Shown here one piece after another: positions 50,401-59,257 of a stretch of DNA of 64,000 nt. Every line of letters begins with the position of its first letter. The stretch's first letter is position 1. The stretch covers positions 1,364,001-1,428,000 of the forward strand of contig NC_089188.1 in assembly GCF_947507565.1 (NCBI RefSeq), read 5' to 3'. Made by a program: the position numbers and the translations under genes. The notes under the pieces were generated by a model, which was not told where the DNA came from, made no database searches, and saw only the letters and a program-made list of their open reading frames with translations. This DNA is from Oscarella lobularis (Eukaryota; Porifera; Homoscleromorpha; Homosclerophorida; Oscarellidae).

Positions 50401-53400
50401 TACGACTCCTTGAGAGTGCGAACGATATCGTCGTGAATGTGACGAAGTCGGTCTTGAACGACGGCACGATGACGTTTCTGGTGAAAAAGTGAATGTCATT
50501 GAGGAGAAAACTCGCTTTGGCTAAATACCTGATCCTCTTTGAACTCGGCGTTCTTATACACGCGCTTACTGTCGATGCGAATGAGCAGCATCTCGCTGAT
50601 TCGTCGACATTGTTTCCTAATTTGCTGATTGGAGTTCTTGTAGTTGTCGACAATGACTTGAACCTACGAAAACGAAGAAGATAGAGGTGTCTTCTTGACG
50701 CAGAGAAGAGCCGTCCTTCTGACCTTAGCCGCCTCCGTTCGACATTCACCCACAAAATACTCCGAAATTCCCTTCGACGCCCACGTGAGCTTCGAAAACC
50801 CGGGATGAATTCGCTTGTCGAGAAACTTAATCCGATCCTGAAACAGTCCGCGTTCCTCGCGCGAGAGCACGGATATGATCCGATTGTAGTCGCGCACGAC
50901 GAGCAACACGTTCTCGCGCAGCGCGCGAAGCTCCTCGCGTCTCGCGTACACTTCGGCGGCGTAGTGCGGTATCTCGAACGTGAGTCGCTCCCAATAGTTG
51001 ATCTCGGCGAACAGCTTCAAGAGCGAACGATCGAAGCGAATGTCGAGCATCTGATGCCGATCCGCCATTCGAACCATCAGCGGCACTTCGAGACGTTTCG
51101 TCTGATCCTGACCGACCGTTTTCGCCCACTCGCCGAACGTCTTCGATACGAATTCTTCGAGCGCTTGAACGAGTTCGTCGTATTGGGATTTGACTTCGTC
51201 GCCGACGCCCGCCTGCGGCATGAAGTCCGACGCGCGATCGAGAATGCGTTTCGGCTTGTCGACGCGCTTCTTGAGCAGACGCGCCCAGAGCGCTATGCCG
51301 GCGTAGCGCGGTTGCAAGTGAGTCAAGTCGCGCTTTTTCGAATTGAATTCCTTTTTGACGGCGTTGAGCTCGCGATCGAAGAGCTGCCACACTTCGACCG
51401 TCTTTTTGTCGAGAGTGCGACGAATAGACTATAAAAAAAGAGGAAGAAAATTAAATTGAAAATTTTCCCCGGGGTCCAACTCGTCTCACTTCTCTCGACG
51501 ACAAGTGAACAAATATATCCAATAGTTCGATGCCTTCCTGAACGGTCGAGACCGTCTCAAAAGCAGACGTGATTACATTCTGCATCATCACTTCCAAGTC
51601 TTTGACCCCAGTTCTGAATCTAAAAGAGAACGAGTGATGGTACGAGAAAATCTATATATCTATCTACTGGCTGTACCTATTGTAGTCGTCGTGCCACGAC
51701 GTCGCCTTCACGTCCAATATCGTTTTTTTCACCGTCCTCAAAATCACCAGATTCTTCTGAAACGTCGCCTCGATTTCCAATAGGCTTCGACCGATTTCGG
51801 GCCCGCGACAGCCGTGAAAACACGGCAGGGGAATTTTCTCGCCGTCGTGCCAGCGAGCGAAGTGCGCCTGTCCCTCGCACACGTCCAACAGGTCCTTGCA
51901 TCGTTGAACGAAGGCGTCGACCTGAGCGAAAATGCTATTCTGATCCAGAACCCATTTCTGATCAGAGTAGTTGTTGTGGAGCAAACTCGTCTATAAAACA
52001 AAGACACCTTAATATTGCAAAAGGTACTGTATACAGGGTTCTGCCCACATGGGTCGGCATGGGTCAGCCCCGACCCTCACTCCCCTATCGCCGACCCATA
52101 CTACTAAAACGTTATGAAAGCCCGTAGCTTGCAATAATTACAGCTGGATACATCGTCCAAAACAAATTTAAAAATGGCCCAAGACAATTTTAAAAATGGT
52201 CCAAGACAATTTTTAAAATCGTCCAAGGAATCGTCCAAGACAAGATTTTAAAATTGCGTTTATGTCTATCCTTCCAGACCATCTTCTCACACTGAAATTC
52301 TCGGCAGATCCCTGTATTGTGGTATACCGGTATTTGTGTCATAATTCACGACGCAACTTAATCTTTTTAAAAATGATGCGAAGCAATTACTGATCTGCGA
52401 TCGGCAAAAAATGATCGTTGCGTGGTTCCAATTTTTTTTGTTTTTGTTGGGCGTGAATTTTCGTTTTGATCGCGTTCATTTTTTGCGGGGCGTGTATCAT
52501 GTTTGATTTCATCGCAACGAACGCATACCATCAAAACGAAAAATCTATTGCGAGTGAATTTTTCAATTAGTAAGTTTAGAGAAGAAAAGGAGCGAGACTT
52601 TCGTAGTTGAATACCTTGACTAGATACCGCATTTGTATTGTTAACAGTCTCAACTTGACTGTGACAAGTGTCTTCAATTCGTTGCGCGCGAGCGGCGCTT
52701 GCGATTCAGGCGCAAGGAAAGCCACTCGCGCATAAAAAGTACTTTGTAATGTTGGCGGGAACGCCTACTTTCGAGGGGTAAGTGTCTCCCTTTCGTTGCG
52801 CGCGAGCGGCGCTTGCGGTTCAGGCGCAAGGAACGCCACTCTCGCATAAAAAGTACTTTGTAATGTTGGCGGGAACGCCTACTTTCGAGGGGTAAGTGTC
52901 TCCAATTCGTGCGCGCGAGCGGCGCTTGCGGTTCAGGCGCAAGGAACGCCACTCGCGCATAAAAAGTACTTGTTGGCGGGAACGCACACTTTCGATTCAA
53001 TTCGTTGCGCGCGAGCGGCGCTTGCGGTTCAGGCGCAAGGAACGCCACTCGCGCATAAAAATTAGCGAACGTCCACTTTTGACAGACTGTTAAAATTGTC
53101 TTGGACAATTTTAAAATTGATCACAAGGGCATCTGTGATCACAGGGTATCTGTGATCACAGAGGAATATCACAGGGCAAATTAAAAATCTGAAACAATTT
53201 TAAAAATCGTCTAAGACAATTTTAAAAATGGTCCAAGACAATTTTATGAATCGTCCAAGGCAAGATTTTAAAATTGTCTAGGACCATTTTAAAATTGCGT
53301 ATTATGTCTATCCTTCCAGACCTTCCCACACTGAAAAAATTCTCGGCAGAACCCTATGTATATATAGCGTATGTCTCTTACTTGGGTGTACACGTCTTTC

Positions 53401-56375
53401 CAAGATTCGCAACACTCTATGCTCTCTCTCAAAGCCACTTTGCTCGTCACTATTTTCCCGTCAAAGATGTCGTCCAAATTGATAGTGGCACAGCAGCGTT
53501 GAATAATCTCGCTGCTTACCTTAGAGAAACAGATCTCTAGCCTTTCTCTAACAGACTGTAATACTAACTTTTCTGAATAATGCTGTGAGTCTTTCCCGGC
53601 TTTTGTAATGCTCGGAGTTGACCCATATGACACGAATGACGCTCAACAAGTGAGGCAATTGTCCGGGAATGTCCTTTGGCAAGGCAGACGCCAAGTCGGT
53701 GCATGGTCCCTTTAGCAGTGACAGAAAACGAAGATTGCTCTGAGCCATATCGCAACCGTCCTGAAAATAAGAACAGGAGTCTCTAGTTCCAAGTGAAAAG
53801 AATCGAAAAGGACGCACTTTTATCTGCTTGGCGAGTTTCGCAAATGGAGCAACATACGACGACTTGGCCTGCTCGAGAATGACTTTCACACGCTGCACGC
53901 CCGGCTTTTCCAACTGGGTGAGCAGGCGCGACAGGTCCTCGCATCTCGAGCTCCAGAATGCGATTTCCTCCAAGGGACCGGCATTTTCGGCCGTCTCCGT
54001 CGCATCTTGTCCGCCGAGCAGTTCCTTGATCTGTCGCGTCCAATGAATCATAGCCGCTAGAGATAAGAAAAACGAGACGTCAGAGAAAGTGCTATCGTAA
54101 ACAATCTGCCAAGAAAAAGTTTAGAGGTACAGCAAGACTAACTGACAGAATCTTTTAATTAAGTGTGGGAAGTAGATATAATATATTATTATATCTATGG
54201 CTGCAATATCCTAAGAAAAATTTTATGGAGGCGTAGTTGCCTAGCAGTTTAACAATCAATAGAAAAGGCTTTACTCGCCATTTTTAGGCCTTCGCAGTAG
54301 CTAAAGTAAGCAACAGGCTGACTCTCCTGCAGTAATTGAAAGTGTTGGGAAACTGAGTTTTTACTTCTTTAAGTGTGGCTGTAAACTGCAGAAACCAGTT
54401 CCTTTGCCTATGAAATGTGAAGGTTTGGGTAAAGGACTTCTATATTCGTGGATTGGACGAAGGGGCCCCCTTTGAGGGTAAAAGCTTAGAGACTCGTCGT
54501 TTGACCGCCACGAGCTCAAAAAACGCATCTTCTCGCGTAGAGAACTTTAAAAAAATAAAAAATACCGACACTTGACACAAACCACGCGGAAGACGGTGCT
54601 ATGGAGGTTTATCCGGTGACAGAGGTGCCCCAGGAGCTGGGAGAGAGATGCGAGAACTAGGAAGGCGTGCAATGTTACACCCTTGTCAAGTGAGGAATGA
54701 GGCGACCACCGGGTCATAGTGCCTCAAGCCTTGGGGAGTGTTGCCAATCTCCCTTCTATCCTAGCCACGAGCTCTGCTCTGCTCCATCTGATTAGTACTT
54801 GTAAACGCTGGGTATTTATACTCAGACGCGACTAGGGACGAACGACTGCAGCTATTCACGATCAAAAACCGTTGCCAATCGGCTGCAAATGCATTTCTGC
54901 CGACAAAATCAAACGAAATTGTGTCGAAAATCAATTCTAAACGCGAAAAAAAGACGAAGAATGTGTGCTACGTACGCAAGACACGCCCTGTCACGCTACA
55001 TTGAGCAACGCATGACGTCAATCATCGCGTTGCTACGAAATGCCCTAATACGAGAAGTAGAAGCGATGAATCGGTCGCAAAATGCATTGTGGATCTATTC
55101 TAAATACATTGAGTCGCTTTTTGAACGCCAAAAGCGAACGAATACGCAGTTACGGCAGTATGCTTGGTCAGCAAAATCGAGGTGCTACGTCCGCTTCTAT
55201 TGAAACGTGCGTTGCACGTGATACGCAAACAATCCGACGAAAACGCTACGTAGCTAGACTATTCGACCCGTTTCTCGTCAAATTGCCTAACCAATGGGCA
55301 GTTTATGATAAAAACTTCCGGTACTGTGCACGTTTCACAGTATAACAGTACTAAAATGCGCGAGATGCCGTGGCATACGTTGAAAAAGACGTGTAGCCGT
55401 CTCTTCGGCCTGCAGTAATTATTGCAAGCGACGAGCCGACTCGTCTGCAGTAATTATTGCAAGGGACGGGCCGTCATAACGTTTTAGTAGTATGGATCGG
55501 CGATAGGAGAGTGAGGGTCAGGGCTGCACTCCGACTAATGGACTATAGAGTGTGCCTTTGCTTATGGCTCGTCTTACTCTCTAGCCGCTGAACCAATTCC
55601 TTGTTCTTGTGAATCTGCGGGCCATGCATTCGCTCGCCCTCGTCGGGTATATAAAGAACGGTCTGGCCTTGACTCTTGTGTCGATTGTCAGTCAACTGGC
55701 TCATAAAACGGTGAACGTGAGCGGAAAAATCGTTCCGAACGCCTGCACGAGAAACTTCGAAATCGCCCCCTCCGTGCAAAAAGTCTCGAACTCACTCTCA
55801 GGCCACGTCGCATTCTGAAAGAACATGGGTCCGTACATGTTCTGCATCGTTTTCAGTAGACTCTCCGTGTAGTTGCTTCGCAGGGTGCCGTAATGAACGG
55901 TTCGAACGAAGTTTTCAGGCGTCACGACGACTCCGCTTCCGATTCGAGCAAAATAGGCGATTTCGTCGACGGGATGCGGCGGAATCGCGTTCGCCACTGT
56001 CAGACCGTTGATGGGATCAACGTAGACAACGAGAAGACGCTCTGCGGGCTCGTTCACGAAGGAAGAGAGCTTTTCTTCGTGTTCTTCGGTCCATCGATCG
56101 CCTTTCGCGCCTTCGAGTGCCACGCGATGGCGGATAAGAAATCCCTGCGATTTTTTAGTCCTCTTTTTACGGTTTTACAAGCCCTGCTGCGAGTTTACGG
56201 TTTTCGGTGGCGTCTGCTTCGATTCGGATTGCGAGAGAGACGACGTGGACGACGCTTCGCTGCTTCCCGCCGCTTCCGACGCCGAATTCTCGTCCGGAGA
56301 AGCCGACCGATCGTCTTGAACGCTTTCTGACTTGATAATATTTTGAGTGCTGGCAAGCGCTGTGTCTTCGGCCAT
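32421..56375 (-). CDS. DNAH2: Axonemal dynein heavy chain 2 (inner-arm type)
   Basis: Motor heavy chain of ciliary inner dynein arms, with several dozen exons from the ATG at 56375 (exon 1 56199-56375) to TAA at 32421-32423. The N-terminal tail has [22 protein letters not shown] and LVQRLE (exon end 55578), then [14 protein letters not shown] after a repeat-filled intron. P-loops: AAA1 GPAGTGKT 46412-46435, AAA2 GETGSGKS 45303-45326, AAA3 GPVGTGKT 41506-41529, AAA4 GIGGSGRQS near 40400. The stalk coiled coils are encoded near 39080-39450 and 38340-38640, with the microtubule-binding domain between them. AAA5/6 follow ([17 protein letters not shown] at 35834). The C-terminus ends [16 protein letters not shown]. 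Tail, linker and C-terminus match DNAH2 better than other axonemal heavy chains I can recall. The largest introns (54057-55577, 51991-53381, 42462-45024, 35835-37535) hold repeats. One intron starting at 40314 is GC-AG. Most small exon edges were not traced individually. Confidence 0.94.
35886..37500 (+). mobile_element. Interspersed repeat copy A with retrotransposon relic (DNAH2 intron)
   Basis: Shares long stretches with copy C (54149-55490): AATTAAGT-TGGGA at the left, ACGGTGCTATGGAGGTTTAT, CGTACGCAAGACACGCC, and CTGCAGTAATTATTGCAAG near the right end. The segment around 36125-36250 matches copy B at 44690-44810. Copy A alone keeps an internal coding fragment. Ends are approximate. Confidence 0.8.
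36258..36710 (-). pseudogene. C-terminal fragment of a non-LTR retrotransposon polyprotein
   Basis: Open frame on the minus strand including [11 protein letters not shown], then a [11 protein letters not shown] segment, [15 protein letters not shown], and [17 protein letters not shown]. This order (DVS--HPL, KY, F-PLV-E-YGR-, L---L-RGNA) is typical of the C-terminal tail after the reverse transcriptase in many non-LTR elements. No RT core is present, so the element is dead. Confidence 0.75.
42935..44690. repeat. 49-bp minisatellite, ~36 units
   Basis: Unit begins GGGACTGGCCAACTGTTCT and contains CTGTAATAAATTACAG, a short palindrome. Three unit variants (TTTCC...CAGG, CTCTCC...CAGTG, CTCTCC with AATTT) recur in order, so there is a ~147-bp higher-order repeat in the middle of the array. 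Confidence 0.95.
44831..45022. repeat. 96-bp tandem duplication beside a DNAH2 splice donor
   Basis: 44831-44926 and 44927-45022 are identical by eye. The second copy ends inside the donor site (GTAAGAAT on the minus strand) of the exon ending at 45025. Confidence 0.92.
52031..53360. mobile_element. Composite element with CAGGGTTCTGCC inverted ends (DNAH2 intron)
   Basis: Left end ATACAGGGTTCTGCC at 52031-52045; right end GGCAGAACCCTATGTA at 53345-53360, inverted with a 2-bp difference. TGTATA flanks both sides and may be a target duplication. ~170-bp direct repeats of AAAATTGTCCAAGAC motifs lie at 52150-52320 and 53186-53355, both followed by TATGTCTATCCTTCCAGACC. Bases 52045-52150 match, inverted, the right end of copy C. 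A hAT-like non-autonomous element is one reading. Confidence 0.6.
52673..53070. repeat. Four tandem ~95-114 bp units with GC-rich hairpins
   Basis: Units start at GTTGCGCGCGAGCGGCGC near 52681, 52795, 52909 and 53004. Inside each, GCGCGAG-GGCG-TTGCG pairs with CGCAA-CGCC-CTCGCGC around a GTTCAG loop. Minus-strand ORFs across it are repeat translations. Confidence 0.88.
54149..55490 (+). mobile_element. Interspersed repeat copy C, internally deleted (DNAH2 intron)
   Basis: Same family as copies A and B but lacks the retrotransposon fragment: GTCAAGTGAGG runs straight into CCTTGGGG, which flank the coding relic in copy A. It ends with two CTGCAGTAATTATTGCAAG motifs and a GTATGGATCGGCGATAGG stretch. 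Confidence 0.8.
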
Positions 56376-56410
56376 TGTCTTCCCTAGCAATTCAACAGTT
56401 TTCCTCCAAC

Positions 56411-56437
56411 GTTCGTCATGACAACGGATTCCCGTAT
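56411..56437 (-). promoter_or_regulatory. DNAH2 promoter: X-box-like palindrome and ATACGGG
   Basis: The minus strand reads GTTGTCATGACGAAC (56411-56425), an imperfect inverted repeat resembling the RFX X-box used by ciliary genes, 36-50 bp upstream of the ATG. ATACGGG lies at 56431-56437. The whole PARP3-DNAH2 gap is 286 bp. Confidence 0.4.
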
Positions 56438-56661
56438 ACCCCCTGGGCGTTTACCACCAGCACGTGTTATCACCCAGCAGTGATTCTCTTACCAAAATCT
56501 TCTTTCTTACGTGCTCAAACCTTTTGAGTTCTGCCAATTTTTCTCAGATGTATTTAGCCTGCCATTACAACAACAATCACAGAGCAAAGCCATCTATTTT
56601 TAGACAAACAAAACGACGAAAAAAGCGAAAACGTCAAGTCGGAAAAACATACCGTCTTTCT

Positions 56662-59124
56662 TCACATTTTGAGCTTCAACACGTACCGAAGTCGCGCCTG
56701 GCTCTCCTTATACACCAGATATTCACTTTGAGTGAAACTGCTGCTCGCAAACGGTTCTTGCTTGACGGGCTTGCCTTGGGGCACAACAACGTCTTTGCCT
56801 TCAATTTTGACTGTAACGTCTTTATGAGGTTCCGGTTCGGTGTGACCGCGAGCGACGATGCAGTCGTGTTTAGGCGGAGGTGCAACGAGGGTCCAGTCAT
56901 CTCTCGTTATAGTGTGCTCCTTGCCTAAGGCCACTTCAGCGAGAAACATAATGCCAGTGTTTTGAGCCGTACGAACTAGAAAGTAAAGGAGAATTTTTCA
57001 AATGCACAATAGTTTAAAAAAATAATTGTCTGTCTAATACACTTACCGTATCCAGCTGACTTGCTGTTTTCCGATGCAAAATAAATGCCCTTTCCAACGC
57101 GTCCACCCGAGTGGGGCATAATGCGAAGACCCCCTTTCAAAATAGCGGCCACCACAGCGATGTTGGTGCCGTGCCACAAGAGACGTCGCGCTGAAATGTC
57201 TTCGTGTTCGGCAAAGCGATCGCCCTACGTAAACACGTTGCAACCAAACCAAAAGGAGACCTGGCTGGAATTTTTTACCGCACCTCGCCTTTTCTATCCA
57301 TTTCCCACACGTCCACAATCTCCAACTTACGCCAAGCCGGTCCCGTGGCGGCAATATAGTTCTGAATGATCTGATAAAGGATTCAAATTTAGTTAAGAAT
57401 TCCACGCGGAATCATTTGTATATTCACTTTAAAATTTTCTGAGCTGGCAGCGACGTGTTTTAGAGTACAGTTCAAGGTCTTATAATTGACGTCCAGAGGA
57501 TGATCGACTTCATCGCCCTACACAAAAAAAGAAGTAACGCGAATCTGCAAACTGGAAAGGTGCAACTAACCGTGGAAGCCTCTTCGCCTCCCTTTTCCAG
57601 CGTTTGAGCAACTTCAATATCTGCCAGAACCTAGGAATGAAACAATCAAAGCTAGGCTGTTCTGTCGTTCTACGAGATTCTCTTACCAATAGCATGTCCA
57701 TCTTCTTTCTGACGTGCTCTAGCGTCCTAATCGGGGGAGGAACGCTTCGGCCAAAGCTGTGCGGTATTAACGTGTAAAACTTAGAAGAGAGCTCATTGAT
57801 TTTGGTAGATCGAGATGCCTTAATTTCCTTCTCGATTTCCTCCAAAACCTAAGAACAAAATACGAGGCTGTATCTTCATAATTAATCTGCAAAAAAATTA
57901 CCTCAAACCCTTTGGCTATTTGAGCTTTGCTAATTTTGCCCAGAGGCATCTTCTTGGTGTCTTCAAAAAAAAGGTAGAGTTCAGAATTAGAGAGGCAAAA
58001 AATTGCTTACCAATTTCCATGCTAGCCATGGCCTCTTTGAACATGTCGTGATCAAATATCAACTTGACTAAGGACTGCGTTGGTTTGTCCAACGTGCACG
58101 GTTTCACCTTCTTGGGCTTCCCAGAGTCAGTTTCATCCACTACCTACCCAGAAACCAATTCATTCTCGAATAGGTAGTCACTAATTTCAAATTTATGTAC
58201 CATCTTTTCCTCTTCTTCGTCATCTCCTCCTTCCATTTCGATCAACGTGTATTTCTTGGGATAAGGGACAAAGGCACTTCTCTTGTCCCAATCGTTCTTC
58301 GTTTTGTCCTTGAACTTCTTAGCGAATTCCTTCTTAGCTGCGTCGAAGTCAGACGGACCTTTCAAGGCACTTTGACCGACTTCGCCCTAAACTCCATGTA
58401 AGTACATGAACACGACAATCGATTCCTCCTTTCTTACCACTCTCCCCCAGCGATTCCAAACGTAGAAGCCTGCGGCTGCGCTGATCATCTGTATCACGTA
58501 GAACTTGTTGTTATTGAAGCCAATATTCGTCTGATTGAGCATGCAGTCGAAGTCTTCCCAGACTCTGGAGGAGGCGTTGTGCGACAAATAGCAGTGACTA
58601 TCGATCTTCGCCGTTTTCTTCGTCGTCTTTGCAGACGATCCAAGCGCTTTTAGAGCCTCTTTCGCCGTCTTCGGCTTCTCCTCCTCCTTCTCCTCCTTAG
58701 GGGGCTTCGCCTCCGTTTTCGCCGTTTTCGGCTCGCTTTTGGAGTCGGTGCTATCGTCGAGCGCGTCTTTGAGTCGTTGAACGAGTTCCGCTTTCTTGCC
58801 TTTCACGTCTAGACCGCGCTTTTGCAGCTCCGCCTTCAAATCGGCGACTTTCATCGTTTCGGGATCGAGTGAGGCCCCCTCTTCTTCTTCTTCTTCTTCT
58901 GCCTCTGCCTTGCCTTTCTTTGGCTTCGAGTCGGTTGCGTCGTCTTCGTCGCCTCCGGAAATCGCGTTCTTGAGGCGCTCGACGAGCTCTGCCTTCTTTC
59001 CTTTCGCGTCGAGACCCCGCTTTTGCAGCTCCTCCTTCAAATCGGCTACCTTCATCGTTTCGGGATCGACGACGACGGTTTCGTCCGACTTCGGAGCAGC
59101 TTGCTTGCGTCTTTTGGGTGGCAT
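56662..59124 (-). CDS. PARP3: PARP3-type ADP-ribosyltransferase with two SAP domains
   Basis: Nuclear DNA-damage-responsive ADP-ribosyltransferase. Exons: 58438-59124, 58201-58386, 58011-58143, 57902-57960, 57687-57848, 57571-57630, 57428-57517, 57284-57370, 57047-57224, 56662-56975; 651 aa. Two SAP motifs, each with DPETMKVADLK and ELQKRGLD-KGKKAELV, lie around residues 20-55 and 85-120, with an acidic Glu run between. A Lys-rich linker is followed by the WGR domain (NQTNIGFNNNKFYVIQ, YVWNRWGRV|GEVG), the regulatory helical domain (KKMPLGKISKAQIAKGFE) and the catalytic domain with H-Y-E: LLWHGTN, GKGIYFASENSKSAGY and SEYLVY. Sequence matches human PARP3 throughout, but human PARP3 (~533 aa) has no SAP domains. 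It is in tandem with DNAH2 and divergent from the GABA-B-like gene. Confidence 0.94.
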
Positions 59125-59257
59125 GAGGACTTTGGAGCGCAGTTCAAATTTCGTCTGCAACGGTCGAGCAACGCCCCTTGCGATCACGTGTCGCGTGAGC
59201 TGGCCGGCATGCATAAACGTCCGGCCGACCACCCCGTATATTTTCAGGAAGTAAAGG
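59125..59257. promoter_or_regulatory. Shared divergent promoter of PARP3 and GABA-B-like gene
   Basis: 133 bp between start codons. CACGTG E-box core at 59187-59192 and CCCGTAT at 59233-59239. No TATA box. Confidence 0.5.

Noticed and set aside
52674-53108. 144-codon minus-strand ORF with repeated peptide
   Set aside because: It is the translation of tandem GC-rich hairpin units inside a DNAH2 intron. No family resemblance or splice context.
52150-53355. LTR retrotransposon based on direct repeats
   Set aside because: The repeats are degenerate low-complexity motifs without TG...CA ends, primer site or coding sequence between them.
54066-55545. DNAH2 truncated at its N-terminus by a repeat insertion
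   Set aside because: N-terminal tail exons were found beyond the repeat (55578 upward to 56375). The junction LE-T-AMIHW is in frame, so the gene appears intact.
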